Of a stretch of 64,000 bases of DNA, positions 26,001 through 34,287 are shown piece by piece. The number at the start of each line of letters is the position of its first letter. The first letter of the stretch is position 1. A model generated the notes under the pieces. The model made no database searches and was not told where the DNA came from. It was given only the letters and a program-made list of their open reading frames with translations. This stretch comes from Mycobacterium sp. 852013-51886_SCH5428379. GTDB lineage: Bacteria; Actinomycetota; Actinomycetes; Mycobacteriales; Mycobacteriaceae. Made by a program: the position numbers and the translations under genes. The stretch covers positions 1 through 64,000 of the forward strand of contig NZ_LZSU01000039.1 in NCBI RefSeq assembly GCF_001665575.1, in the 5' to 3' direction.

Positions 26001-28344
26001 GGGCGGAAGCGGCGGCACAGGCGCCGACGGAGATGTCACGGCCGGCGCCGGTGGCGACGGTCAGGCCGGCGGCAACGCCGGTAACGGTGGCGCCGGTAGC
26101 CAGGGCGGTAAGGGCGGCGCGGCCGGGGGCGCAGGAAACGGCGGCACCGCGGGTCTCGCGGGCCAAGGCGGCGTAGGAGGCAACGGCGGCAACGCGGGAG
26201 CAGCCGGCGTCGGCGGCGCGGGCGCAACCGGCGCGAGCGGCGTCACCGGAATCAACGATGGACTCGGCTACTCCGGCGGCCAGGGCGGCGCCGGCGGCGA
26301 CGGCGGCACGGGCGGCACCGGCGGACGCGGCGGCGCCAATGGCGACGGCACGGGCAGTGGCGCCGACGGCGGCGACGGCGCCGCCAGCAATGGCGGCCGC
26401 GGCGGCGACGGCGGGGCCGGGGGCTCCGGACTGATCGGCTCCGATGGAAACGCCACCGACCCCAACGGCGCCAGCGGCACGGCCGGCGGCGCGGGTGGTG
26501 CGGGCGGCGCCGGCGGAACAGCGGGCGGGGTCGGCACCACCGGCGGCACCGGTGGCACCGGCGGCCAAGGCGGTATCGGTGGCCAGGGCGGTAGCGGCGT
26601 CACCGGCGCCCCCGGCCAGGTCACTTCCCACGTCGGTGGCGACGGACACGCAGGCGGCAACGCCGGCGACGGCGGCGCCGGAGGCCAAGGCGGAAAGGGC
26701 GGCACGGCCGGTGGCGCAGGAAACGGCGGCAGGGCCGGCACTGCGGGCCAAGGCGGCGCAGGCGGCAAGGGCGGCAACGCCGGAACCGCCGGTGATGGCG
26801 GTGCGGGCGCAGCCGGTGCGAGCGGATATGTCTTCCTCAGTGCTGTCCCCGGCTATGCAGGAGGCAATGGCGGGGCCGGCGGCAACGGCGGCAAAGGGGG
26901 CGCCGGCGGCAGCGGTGGAGTCGACGGCAGCGGCGCGGTGACGGGTGTGCAGGGCGCCGGGGGCGTCAACAGCAACGGGGGCCGAGGCGGCGCGGGCGGC
27001 AGTGGCGGGGCCGGCGGAGACGGCCAACCTGGATCCGTCGCGGGCCCTTACGAAGGCAGACCCGGGAGAATCGGCGGCCAGGGCGGCGCAGGTGGTGCGG
27101 GCGGCGCTGCGGGCGGCGCCGGCGCGACCGGCGGCACCGGCGGAGTCGGCGGCACCGGCGGCATGGGCGGACGGGGCGGCGACGGCACGTGGGGCTTGGT
27201 GGGATCCCACGAATACAACGGCCGGGATGGACACCCCGGCGGCAGCGGGGCCAGAGGCGGCCACGGTGGAGTCGGCGGCGTCGGCGGCGCGGCCGGTGAC
27301 GGCACAGCCGGTGACGGTGGCGCCGGCGGCGCCGGCGGCGCCGCTGGGGTCGGCGGGAATGGCGGCGCCGGTGGTAACGGTGTCGACAGTCTTTTCGTAT
27401 TCCGACCCGGTACCTCCGGCGGCGCCGGTGGTGGCGGTGGCAGCGGCGCCGACGGTGGCAATGGTGGCGCGGGCGGCGCGGCGGGCGGCGCAGGCGGTCA
27501 GGCCGGCGCGACCGGACGGGGCGGCGACGGCAGTACCGGCGGCGCGGGCGGAAGCGGGGGTTCCGGCGGGGACGGCGTCAACGGTCGCAACGGCGTGATC
27601 GTGGGCCCGTTCGAAGGCCAGGACGGCGGTGACGGCGGCAACGGCGGCAGCGGCGGTTACGGCGGCAGCGGCGGCCGGCCGGGGACCGGCAGTGTGGCCG
27701 GCGCCTACGGCAAGGGCGGCGTCGGCGGCAAGGGTGGCGACGCCGGCGTGGCGGGCAACGGCGGGTCCGGCGCCGACGCTGTCTCGCGATTCACCCCGGA
27801 TGGTTGGTGGGGCGGGAACGGCGGCACACCGGGCGCCGCCGGCGTGGGCGGAGCCGGAGGAAACGACGGGATCGGCATCGGCAACGGCGGCAGCCTCGGC
27901 GACGGCGCATCAGCCGCCCACACGGGCGTCGGCGGCGCAGGCGGGAACGGCTATACATCCTGGGAGCCCGGCCGAGCCGGAGGAAACGGCGGCCCCGGCG
28001 GTCGGGGCACCACCGGCGGTCCAGGCGGTCACGGCGGCGCGGGTACCAATGGCACCGACGGTGGCCCCGGACAACCTGGTGGGGCGGGCGGGAACGGCGG
28101 AAACGGCGGCCCAGGCGGCACCGGCACCTCCGGTGCGGGCGGTCGCGCAGGTAACGGTGGCAACGGCGGAAACGGCGGTGCAGGCGGCGAGTGGGTCAGC
28201 GGACCCACCCCGCCCGCCGGCGGCGCCGGAGGCAACGGCGGCACCGCCGGGCAACCTGGCACCGGTGCGACGGGCGGCGGGGCGCCCGGCACCAACGGCA
28301 CCGACGGCGCCGACGGCGCGCCCCGCACCGGCATCGGCGTCTGA
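23002..28344 (+). CDS. Giant PGRS-type glycine-rich exported protein without a PE domain
   Basis: The protein is about 1780 residues from ATG 23002, which is preceded by GAGGAAG at the right distance. GTG 23125 is the alternative start. A hydrophobic export segment (GRVGALAAALGAGVLIVALPATALA without the flanks) lies near residues 57-82, preceded by a basic N-region. Then comes a Ser/Pro/Asp-rich linker of about 150 residues and roughly 1500 residues of GGxGG repeats of the PGRS kind. The PE domain that normally precedes PGRS is absent. Short aromatic or hydrophobic insertions (for example GYTSWEPG, SLFVFRPG, RFTPDGWW) recur between glycine blocks and may be turns. Such sequences are predicted to form polyglycine-II helix bundles at the cell surface. 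Function is unknown. It is divergent from dnaK. Confidence 0.8.
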   Translation: MSPAGTRGRGRHRRDATENACCRRATGSLVPELPIAGSNASVYRADVGRAGSRALTVGRVGALAAALGAGVLIVALPATALADTEGSPGAGVTGSSSSSSVGTSASGGEGISHSGVDGARGTRTSERPGPSASASPQPGGRSGSDARGSASDSSETADEPSSAPARARLDSRAARDGSVPARSVDVEPVTTDRTRAAGPSDPSDPALIAAPAALTEARGDAAGIADLNILTLFFGNGTASRPDAGLFIGNGYAGSPGQDGGRGGLLLGNGGPGGRGVDGLNGGAGGNGGAAGLFGNGGAGGAATGNGNGGNGGAAWLFGSGGAGGRGGDGQGGAAGVMGATPGAAGGDGERGGNGGRGGNGGAAGLFVGFGGAGGTGGNGGDGGSGGHGAIGSAAIAAGASGGSGGDGGSGASGGVGGDGGSGGRGPALIGFFGVFGSAGRDGDGGYGGAGGAAGAPGHGGAGADGDESNPDGGDGGRGGDPGAAGQGGRGGAAGGPSGSAGADGVTGAAIVLGGNGGAGGDGYTRTVAGTGRGGMGGRGGNGGAVGNGGDGGAGGNGADGSEGGDGAAAGAHGLDGEIGADGGAGGAGGAAGGIGTRGGTGGVGGRGGAGGHGGSGVAGANGQVSAGAGGGGQAGGNAGNGGTGGQGGKGGAAGGAGNGGTAGVAGQGGVGGNGGNAGTAGAGGGGATGADGQAGSNTSGYTGGVGGRGGDGGTGGAGGRGGADGDGIGAGANGTTGAASDGGDGGRGGKGGTGVSGTTGAAGQSGTDGGTGGTGGAGGAGGTAGGVGTRGGTGGTGGHAGHGGHGGSGGTGADGDVTAGGGGDGQAGGNAGNGGAGGQGGKGGAAGGAGNGGTAGVAGQGGVGGNGGNAGAAGVGGAGATGASGVTGINDGLGYSGGQGGAGGDGGTAGTGGRGGADGSGIGVGANGTTGVGSDGGDGGRGGKGGTGVSGTTGVAGQSGTDGGTGGTGGAGGAGGTAGGVGTRGGTGGTGGQAGDGGKGGSGGTGADGDVTAGAGGDGQAGGNAGNGGAGSQGGKGGAAGGAGNGGTAGLAGQGGVGGNGGNAGAAGVGGAGATGASGVTGINDGLGYSGGQGGAGGDGGTGGTGGRGGANGDGTGSGADGGDGAASNGGRGGDGGAGGSGLIGSDGNATDPNGASGTAGGAGGAGGAGGTAGGVGTTGGTGGTGGQGGIGGQGGSGVTGAPGQVTSHVGGDGHAGGNAGDGGAGGQGGKGGTAGGAGNGGRAGTAGQGGAGGKGGNAGTAGDGGAGAAGASGYVFLSAVPGYAGGNGGAGGNGGKGGAGGSGGVDGSGAVTGVQGAGGVNSNGGRGGAGGSGGAGGDGQPGSVAGPYEGRPGRIGGQGGAGGAGGAAGGAGATGGTGGVGGTGGMGGRGGDGTWGLVGSHEYNGRDGHPGGSGARGGHGGVGGVGGAAGDGTAGDGGAGGAGGAAGVGGNGGAGGNGVDSLFVFRPGTSGGAGGGGGSGADGGNGGAGGAAGGAGGQAGATGRGGDGSTGGAGGSGGSGGDGVNGRNGVIVGPFEGQDGGDGGNGGSGGYGGSGGRPGTGSVAGAYGKGGVGGKGGDAGVAGNGGSGADAVSRFTPDGWWGGNGGTPGAAGVGGAGGNDGIGIGNGGSLGDGASAAHTGVGGAGGNGYTSWEPGRAGGNGGPGGRGTTGGPGGHGGAGTNGTDGGPGQPGGAGGNGGNGGPGGTGTSGAGGRAGNGGNGGNGGAGGEWVSGPTPPAGGAGGNGGTAGQPGTGATGGGAPGTNGTDGADGAPRTGIGV
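24781..27695 (+). repeat. Higher-order repeat, about five units of 579-585 bp
   Basis: Units start at about 24781, 25360, 25942, 26527 and 27110, each 193-195 codons long. Each opens with Gly-Gly-[VIA]-Gly-[TA] and ends near Gly-Gly-Thr-Ala or Gly-Gly-Ala-Ala. Units 2 and 3 are almost identical over the first 125 codons and share GATGASGVTGINDGLGYSGG. Units 4 and 5 are progressively diverged. Confidence 0.85.
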
Positions 28345-28407
28345 TCGAGGGCTGCCCAGCGGGGTATTGACCGCGCGTCAGAGCGTCGACGCCGGCCGCA
28401 CGCGCCG

Positions 28408-28413
28408 TAGGGT
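28408..28413 (+). promoter_or_regulatory. Candidate -10 box, leaderless lipoprotein start
   Basis: TAGGGT ends six bases before the GTG at 28420, and no ribosome site is present. Confidence 0.3.
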
Positions 28414-28419
28414 TGTCGT

Positions 28420-28974
28420 GTGGTGGGGAGACGGCTGATCGCGGCAACCGTGTTGACCGTCGGAGTGCTGCTCGCCGGGTGTTCGTCAGACATCACCGGA
28501 ACCCCCGTGACCAGTCCCGACTCGCCCACCGAACCCAGCGTCCCCACCTCCAGGCCCACCCGGACGCCCACCACCGCGCCCTCCCCGTCGCCGTCCCCGT
28601 CCACTCCCGCCCCGGCGCCGACATCGCCGGGACCGGCCGAAGCCCTCGCCCCGCAGAACGGCTGGGTGTTCATAGAGACGAAGTCCGGGAAGACCCGCTG
28701 CCAGCTCAGCACCGGTGAGGTCGGCTGCGAGGCGCCGTTCACCGACGCCCCCATCATCGAAGGCATCCCCGCGACGGGCGTCCGCCTCACCGCGGCCGGG
28801 GACCTGGAGTGGGTCGTCGGCAACCTCGGCGACATCCCCGCGGTCACCCTCGACTACCGCGTCTACTCGGCGGTGGGCTGGACGATCGACGCCGGTGAGA
28901 ACGGCACGCGATTCACCAACGACAGCACCGGACGCGGGATGGTCGTCTCTATCGAGGGCGTCGAGACTTTCTGA
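28420..28974 (+). CDS. Lipoprotein of unknown function
   Basis: This 184-residue protein has a classic lipobox, Leu-Leu-Ala-Gly-Cys at residues 17-21. A Pro/Thr/Ser-rich linker (about 25-75) follows, then a globular domain with two cysteines (near 94 and 102) that could pair in a disulfide. Export, lipidation and surface location are clear; the role is not. It stands between the PGRS gene and zwf. Two GTG codons in a row (28420, 28423) are possible starts. Confidence 0.75.
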   Translation: MVGRRLIAATVLTVGVLLAGCSSDITGTPVTSPDSPTEPSVPTSRPTRTPTTAPSPSPSPSTPAPAPTSPGPAEALAPQNGWVFIETKSGKTRCQLSTGEVGCEAPFTDAPIIEGIPATGVRLTAAGDLEWVVGNLGDIPAVTLDYRVYSAVGWTIDAGENGTRFTNDSTGRGMVVSIEGVETF

Positions 28975-28992
28975 AATTCCGGTCACAACCGT

Positions 28993-29020
28993 TTGACCGT
29001 GTGTGCCGACCGGGCACAAC
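28993..29020 (+). promoter_or_regulatory. Candidate zwf promoter, leaderless
   Basis: TTGACC (28993-28998) and CACAAC (29015-29020) are 16 bp apart, and the GTG at 29027 follows six bases after the -10. Confidence 0.4.
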
Positions 29021-29026
29021 ACCGGC

Positions 29027-30379
29027 GTGAGCCCACCTCCACACGTCATCGTCCTGTTCGGTGCGACCGGCGACCTCGCGGAGCGCGAACTGTTCCCCGC
29101 CCTGTACCGACTGGCGGCCGCCGACCGGATGCCCGCCGACTACGCACTCATCGGGTCGGGCAGGCACTCCCCCGGCAGCGACGACGACTTTCGCCGGACC
29201 GTCGGCGACGGCCTCCGCGACACTGTCGACGACATCGATGACGACGTGTTGTCAGACCTGTTGGGCCGCATCAGCTTTCAGACCTCCGACGCCGACGACG
29301 GCAGTGATCTGTCAGCAGCCGTCCGGGACGCCAGGCAGGGCCTGGGCGAGGACGCGAAGACGCTGATCTACCTGTCCGTCCCGCCCGCGGCGATGGAATC
29401 GATGATCGGCATGCTCGATCGCGAGATACTGACCGACGGCGCCCGCGTCGTCATCGAGAAGCCCTTCGGCACCGACCTGAAGACCTCGCGCGCGTTGACC
29501 GAGGCGCTCGACGGGGTCGTCGCCGACGACCAGATCTTCCGCATCGACCACTTCCTGGGCAAGGAGGCGGTGCAGAACATCCTCGCGCTGCGCTTCGCCG
29601 ACGGTCTGATCGGACCCGCATGGCACCGCGACCACGTGACTTCGGTGCAGATCGACATCCCCGAGGAACTCACGGTCGAGGGCCGCGGCAGCTTCTACGA
29701 GTCGACGGGCTGCTTCCGCGACATGATCTCCACCCACCTGTGCCAGGTGCTCGGTGTCATCGCGATGGAGCGCCCCGAGCGGCTGGACGCGGAGTCGATG
29801 CACGCCCGCAAAGCCGAGGTGTTCGACGCGCTGCGCCCGCTGGATCCGCAGCGGGTGGTGTTCGGACAGTACGAGGGATACCGCGACGAGGAGGACGTCG
29901 ACGACGACTCCGACGTCGAGACGTTCGTCGCGCTCGAGGCGTACGTCGACACCGACCGGTGGCGCGACGTCCCGTTCTATCTGCGCACCGGCAAGGCGAT
30001 GGGCGCGACCCGGCACACCGTGACGCTGACGTTCGGCGACCAGCGCGGACAGCTGATCCTCGAACTGGGCGACAACCCCGAGATCGGAATGGAGCTGACC
30101 GTCAAGCAACCCGGCCCGGGCCACGAACTCACCACCGTGCGCCTGAACGCCGACGTCACCGGCACGCCGATGGAGGCCTACGAACGGCTGCTCTACGACG
30201 TCATGCGCGGTGACCAGACGTTGTTCACCAGCGCCCGGGAGGTCGACCGACTCTGGCAGGTGTGTCAGCCGGTGCTCGATGAGCCGCCCACACCCATTCC
30301 GTACGCGAAAGGCTCCTGGGGACCGGACGAGGCCGTCGAGCTCCCGGGCGGGGACGGCTGGCGGCTGCCGGATGACTGA
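29027..30379 (+). CDS. zwf: Glucose-6-phosphate 1-dehydrogenase
   Basis: A 450-residue enzyme of the oxidative pentose-phosphate entry: glucose-6-phosphate plus NADP or F420-independent cofactor gives 6-phosphogluconolactone. The N-terminal nucleotide-binding motif GATGDLAER is near residues 12-20, Glu-Lys-Pro-Phe-Gly near 144, and the active-site signature RIDHFLGKE at about 172-180. GTG 29027 is preferred over ATG 29003 because it follows a plausible promoter and the family N-terminus begins there. The next gene starts inside its 3' end. M. tuberculosis has two zwf genes; I cannot say which one this is. Confidence 0.92.
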   Translation: MSPPPHVIVLFGATGDLAERELFPALYRLAAADRMPADYALIGSGRHSPGSDDDFRRTVGDGLRDTVDDIDDDVLSDLLGRISFQTSDADDGSDLSAAVRDARQGLGEDAKTLIYLSVPPAAMESMIGMLDREILTDGARVVIEKPFGTDLKTSRALTEALDGVVADDQIFRIDHFLGKEAVQNILALRFADGLIGPAWHRDHVTSVQIDIPEELTVEGRGSFYESTGCFRDMISTHLCQVLGVIAMERPERLDAESMHARKAEVFDALRPLDPQRVVFGQYEGYRDEEDVDDDSDVETFVALEAYVDTDRWRDVPFYLRTGKAMGATRHTVTLTFGDQRGQLILELGDNPEIGMELTVKQPGPGHELTTVRLNADVTGTPMEAYERLLYDVMRGDQTLFTSAREVDRLWQVCQPVLDEPPTPIPYAKGSWGPDEAVELPGGDGWRLPDD

Positions 30380-32192
30380 TGACGCCCGACCGCAATTGGG
30401 CATCGCCGAGCACGGCCTGATCGGCGACCTGCGCACCTGTGCGCTGGTGGGCGTCGACGGAACCATCGACTGGTTCTGCGCGCCGCGCTTCGACAGTCCC
30501 AGCGTGTTCGCGGCGATCCTCGACCCGGACGACGGCGGCAGCTGGCAACTTCGGCCCACCGGTGACGTCACCCGGACCCAGCAGTTCTACTTCCCCGAGA
30601 CCGCGGTGCTCATCACCCGCTTCCTCACCACCGACGGTGTCGTCGAGGTGCACGATTTCATGCCGGTACTGGGGGAGGCCGACACTCAGCACCGGCAGCG
30701 GTTGGTGCGCCGTGTCACCGGAGTGCGCGGCACGGTGCGGATGCGCACCCGGCTCGACGCCCGGCCCGATTACGCGCGCGAGACGTGCCGGCCCACTCGG
30801 TCCGGCGACGGGGTGCTCATCAGCGGCGACGGGGTCCGGATGGGGCTGACGGCGTCGACACGGCTGGACGTCGACGGCGGCGTGGTCAGCGCCGAGGTCG
30901 AGCTCTCCACCGGGGACTCCATGCTGTTCGTCCTCGAGATGCTCGGCGACGACGACGAGGTGCGCGCGGACGCCGTCGACCGCACCGACGCGCTGCTGGA
31001 CGCCACCACGTCGTTCTGGCGGAACTGGCTGTCGCAGTCCACCTACACCGGCAGATGGCGCGAGGTGGTGAACCGGTCGGCGATCACCCTCAAACTGCTC
31101 ACCCACGAACCCAGCGGGGCAGTCCTCGCCGCGCCCACCACCAGCCTTCCCGCGCCGATCGGCGGAAGCCGCAACTGGGACTACCGCTACGTCTGGATCC
31201 GTGACGCCGGCTTCAGCACCTACGCCCTGCTTCGGCTCGGATTCATGAGCGAGGCAAGGGATTTCATTCGATGGCTGTCCGAACGCCTGGGCGATCGCGA
31301 CGGCGGCGACGATGGGCGTCCCGGTCCGCTGCGGGTGCTCTACGACATCGACGGGAACGCGCCCGAGGAAACCGAACTCGCACATCTGCGGGGTCACCGC
31401 GAATCCAGGCCGGTGCGCATCGGCAACGCCGCCGCCGACCAGCTGCAACTCGACATCTACGGCGAGATCATCGATTCGGTGTACCTGTTCAACAAGTACG
31501 GACCCGGCATCAGCCACGACGCCTGGGCCGACATCACCGACGTCGTCGACTGGGTTGTGCGCAACTGGGACCGTCCGGACGCGGGGATGTGGGAGATCCG
31601 CGACGAGGCCAAGCCCTACACCACCTCGCGGCTGATGTGCTGGGTCGCCATCGAACGCACCATCCGCATCGCCCGTGCGCGCGGTCTGCCCGGCGACATC
31701 GTGGGCTGGTCGAAAGCCCGCGACGAGATCTACGACCGCATCATGACGAAATCCTGGAACACCGATCTGCAGGCGTTCACCCAGACCGAAGGCGGCACCG
31801 CGCTCGACGCGGGGGTGCTGCTGATGCCCATGCTGAAGTTCCTCTCGCCGGCCGACCCCCGGTTCCTGTCCACCCTCGATGCCGTCGAGCGACAACTGGT
31901 CACCGACAGCCTCGTGTTCCGGTACGACCCGGGCAGCGACGGTCTCGACGGCGAGGACGGCACGTTCTCCATCTGCTCGTTCTGGTACGTCGAGGCGCTC
32001 ACCCGCGCCGGTCGGCTGCAGGACGCGCAGTTGGCCCTCGAGAAGATGTTCACCTACGCCAACCACGTCGGCCTGTACGCCGAGCAGGTCAGTGCCACCG
32101 GCGACCAGGTCGGCAACTTCCCGCAGGCTTTCACCCATCTCGCACTGATCAGCGCGGCCATCAACCTGGACCGCGCCCTGGACGGAGGATGA
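30372..32192 (+). CDS. GH15-family glycoside hydrolase (trehalase/glucoamylase-like)
   Basis: A 606-residue protein with an N-terminal beta-sandwich domain (starting GIAEHGLIGDL and Asp-Gly-Thr-Ile-Asp-Trp) and a C-terminal (alpha/alpha)6 barrel. Visible barrel motifs are RNWDYRYVWIRDA near 266-278 and a late Glu-Gln...GNFPQAFTHL near 575-595 that holds the likely catalytic base. In mycobacteria one GH15 enzyme is the trehalase, and others are of unknown specificity. The gene overlaps zwf by 8 bp, so released glucose could feed directly into the pentose-phosphate pathway; this is inference. The frame is open upstream, but ATG 30372 matches the family start. Confidence 0.85.
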   Translation: MTDDARPQLGIAEHGLIGDLRTCALVGVDGTIDWFCAPRFDSPSVFAAILDPDDGGSWQLRPTGDVTRTQQFYFPETAVLITRFLTTDGVVEVHDFMPVLGEADTQHRQRLVRRVTGVRGTVRMRTRLDARPDYARETCRPTRSGDGVLISGDGVRMGLTASTRLDVDGGVVSAEVELSTGDSMLFVLEMLGDDDEVRADAVDRTDALLDATTSFWRNWLSQSTYTGRWREVVNRSAITLKLLTHEPSGAVLAAPTTSLPAPIGGSRNWDYRYVWIRDAGFSTYALLRLGFMSEARDFIRWLSERLGDRDGGDDGRPGPLRVLYDIDGNAPEETELAHLRGHRESRPVRIGNAAADQLQLDIYGEIIDSVYLFNKYGPGISHDAWADITDVVDWVVRNWDRPDAGMWEIRDEAKPYTTSRLMCWVAIERTIRIARARGLPGDIVGWSKARDEIYDRIMTKSWNTDLQAFTQTEGGTALDAGVLLMPMLKFLSPADPRFLSTLDAVERQLVTDSLVFRYDPGSDGLDGEDGTFSICSFWYVEALTRAGRLQDAQLALEKMFTYANHVGLYAEQVSATGDQVGNFPQAFTHLALISAAINLDRALDGG

Positions 32193-32196
32193 ACCC

Positions 32197-32817
32197 ATGA
32201 CCGCTGCTCAACGCGAACGCGCCGCGCTGGTCGAGTCGCTGCGCGCCGTCGGCCCCGACGAACCGACGCTCTGCGAAGGCTGGCAGACCCGCGACCTCGC
32301 CGCCCATCTCTACATCCGGGAACGCCGGCCCGACGCCGTCGGCGGCATCCTCATCCCGGGCCTGTCGTCGTACACCGAGAAGGTGCAGGACAAAGTGGCC
32401 GCGACCAAGGACTTCAACGAGGTGATCGAGACGGTCGGCTCGGGACCGCCGATGTTCTCGCCGTTCAAGCTGCTGGACCCGGTTGCCAACCTGGCCGAGA
32501 TGTTCATCCATCACGAGGACGTCCGGCGGGCGCAGCCCGGGTGGGAGCCGCGGCCCCTGGACGACGCGACGCTCAAGGGGTTGACGCGCACGCTGTCGTT
32601 GATGGCGCGGCTCACGCTGGCGAAGGCGCCGGTGCGGGTGGCGCTGCGGACGCCGCAGGGCGAAACCCTGGTCACGGCGGGACGGGGAGCGCCCGTGACT
32701 GTCACCGGTCCGGCGCCCGAACTGCTGCTGTTCGCGGTCGGACGCGAGGCCCGCGTCGACATCGACGGCGAGGCCACCGCGGTCCAGGCGCTGCGCGACG
32801 CGCCCAAAGGTCTCTAG
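32197..32817 (+). CDS. TIGR03085-type metal-binding protein (mycothiol isomerase-like)
   Basis: A 206-residue protein with a DinB/mycothiol-maleylpyruvate-isomerase-like N-terminal helical domain. Candidate metal ligands are His in AAHLYIRE near residue 37 and His-His in MFIHHEDV near 107-108. The C-terminal part resembles an SCP2-like strand domain. The family is found across actinobacteria and its activity is unknown. It follows the GH15 gene by 4 bp with GGAGG upstream, so it is probably in the same transcript. Confidence 0.75.
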   Translation: MTAAQRERAALVESLRAVGPDEPTLCEGWQTRDLAAHLYIRERRPDAVGGILIPGLSSYTEKVQDKVAATKDFNEVIETVGSGPPMFSPFKLLDPVANLAEMFIHHEDVRRAQPGWEPRPLDDATLKGLTRTLSLMARLTLAKAPVRVALRTPQGETLVTAGRGAPVTVTGPAPELLLFAVGREARVDIDGEATAVQALRDAPKGL

Positions 32818-32821
32818 AGAG

Positions 32822-32827
32822 TAGGTT
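32822..32827 (+). promoter_or_regulatory. Candidate -10 box, leaderless LLM gene
   Basis: TAGGTT ends seven bases before the GTG at 32835. Confidence 0.3.
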
Positions 32828-32834
32828 GGCCGCC

Positions 32835-33764
32835 GTGGATTTCCGTGTCTTCGTCGAACCGCAGCAGGGTGCCAGCTACGCCGATCAACTCGCCGTCGCC
32901 CGCGCCGCCGAGCAGCTCGGCTACTCCGCGTTCTTTCGCTCGGACCATTACCTCGCCATGAGCGGTGACGGTCTGCCCGGACCGACGGACTCCTGGGTCA
33001 CGCTGGGCGGTATCGCCCGCGAAACGTCGACGATCCGACTGGGCACCATGGTCACCTCGGCCACCTTCCGGTACCCGGGCCCGCTGGCGATCGCCGTCGC
33101 CCAGGTGGACGAGATGAGCGGCGGCCGCGTCGAGTTGGGCCTGGGTGCCGGCTGGTTCGAAGCCGAGCACAAGGCGTACGCGATCCCGTTCCCGCCGCTG
33201 GGTGAACGGTTCGACCGGCTGACCGAGCAGCTGGAGATCCTCACCGGCATGTGGTCGACGCCCGTCGGGGAGACCTTCGATTACACCGGCACGCACTACT
33301 CGATCGTCGACTCCCCCGCGCTGCCGAAACCGGCGCAGGCGTCGGTGCCGATCGTCATCGGCGGTCAGGGCGCCAAGCGCACACCGGCGCTGGCCGCGAA
33401 GTACGCCGCCGAGTTCAACGTCCCGTTCGTTCCGCTGGACACGCTGCAGACCCAGTTCGGCCGCGTGGCCACCGCGCTGTCGGACGCCGGCCGCGCGCCG
33501 GGTGAGCTGACGTATTCGGCGGCGTTCGTGCTGTGCGCGGGGTCCGACGACGGGCAGGTGCGCCGGCGCGCGGACGCCATCGGCCGCGAGGTCGACGAAC
33601 TGCGCAGCAACTCCCCGATGGTGGGCACGCCTGCGGAGATCGTCGACAAGCTCGGCCCGTTCCAGAAGGCCGGCGTGCAGCGGGTGTACCTCCAGATGCT
33701 GGACATGTCCGATCTCGACCACCTCGCACTGGTGGCGCAGGAGGTCGTGCCCCAGCTCCGCTGA
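32835..33764 (+). CDS. LLM-class F420-dependent oxidoreductase
   Basis: A 309-residue luciferase-like TIM-barrel flavoprotein. Family cues are the start strand DFRVFVEPQQ, RSDHYL near residues 36-41, RLGTMV near 69-74, the ELGLGAGW motif near 102-109, and the segment from Pro-Ile-Val-Ile-Gly-Gly-Gln near 176. In mycobacteria most such proteins use the deazaflavin F420, which zwf-like and FGD enzymes can reduce. The substrate is unknown. The GTG start has no ribosome site and fits a leaderless message. Confidence 0.85.
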   Translation: MDFRVFVEPQQGASYADQLAVARAAEQLGYSAFFRSDHYLAMSGDGLPGPTDSWVTLGGIARETSTIRLGTMVTSATFRYPGPLAIAVAQVDEMSGGRVELGLGAGWFEAEHKAYAIPFPPLGERFDRLTEQLEILTGMWSTPVGETFDYTGTHYSIVDSPALPKPAQASVPIVIGGQGAKRTPALAAKYAAEFNVPFVPLDTLQTQFGRVATALSDAGRAPGELTYSAAFVLCAGSDDGQVRRRADAIGREVDELRSNSPMVGTPAEIVDKLGPFQKAGVQRVYLQMLDMSDLDHLALVAQEVVPQLR

Positions 33765-33790
33765 CCGGGCGGGACCGGCGGGGGCGCGGA

Positions 33791-33796
33791 TAGGAT
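33791..33796 (+). promoter_or_regulatory. Candidate -10 box, leaderless
   Basis: TAGGAT ends eight bases before GTG 33805. The same spacing and the same GTGGCGCG start occur at 34288. Confidence 0.4.
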
Positions 33797-33804
33797 CGGT
33801 GCCC

Positions 33805-34260
33805 GTGGCGCGCGACGACGACGAGCACGACCCCGATGCTCCGGCGCCGTGGCACAACTCCACGGCGAAGGTCTTCGGCGCGAGCATCGCCGGTGTCGCC
33901 GGGATCGGGCTGATCGTCGGATCCGTCATCTTCGTATCGCAGCGGGTCGAGGAGCCGACGCAGGCCCCGCTGAATTTCGTCGAACCGTCGTTCTCGCAGA
34001 CGTCGGCACCATCCCGGACGTCGAGTACGCCCAGCACCACCGCCCCGCCGCGGCCCACCCAGGCCGAGACCACCGACATCGATCTGCCGCCGCCGTCGGA
34101 CACGTCGCCGACATCGACACCGTCGAGTTCGGCCGAGTCCACCAGCTCCCGTCCCCCGACGACCACGGCGGAGGAGGACGACGAGGGCGAGGAAGGGCCG
34201 ACGACCACCAGGAAACGGCCACGATTCAACGAGACACGCACGCTGTACCCCCAGCGATGA
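33805..34260 (+). CDS. Small single-pass membrane protein with Ser/Thr/Pro-rich tail
   Basis: A 151-residue protein with a short acidic cytoplasmic N-terminus, a Pro-Trp-His juxtamembrane motif, one membrane helix (about residues 22-46) and a low-complexity Ser/Thr/Pro tail. It ends in an acidic patch and a basic cluster (TTTRKRPRF). The tail would lie outside and could be O-mannosylated, which is inference. No homologue function is known to me. It is next to a second gene of the same design. GTG 33799 is an alternative start. Confidence 0.6.
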   Translation: MARDDDEHDPDAPAPWHNSTAKVFGASIAGVAGIGLIVGSVIFVSQRVEEPTQAPLNFVEPSFSQTSAPSRTSSTPSTTAPPRPTQAETTDIDLPPPSDTSPTSTPSSSAESTSSRPPTTTAEEDDEGEEGPTTTRKRPRFNETRTLYPQR

Positions 34261-34273
34261 GCCTTCAGCGGCC

Positions 34274-34279
34274 TACTAT
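34274..34279 (+). promoter_or_regulatory. Candidate -10 box, leaderless
   Basis: TACTAT ends eight bases before the GTG at 34288, mirroring the arrangement at 33791-33805. Confidence 0.4.
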
Positions 34280-34287
34280 CGGACTCC

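Noticed and set aside
23772..27264. Long Ala- and Pro-rich reading frames on other frames and strand across the PGRS gene
   Set aside because: They are shadows of the GGC-rich repeat code; they have no start signals and their composition follows directly from the PGRS frame.
24781..27695. Regular repeats as a CRISPR array
   Set aside because: The period is 580 bp, the repeats are in frame with coding GGxGG units, and there are no short identical repeats with unique spacers.
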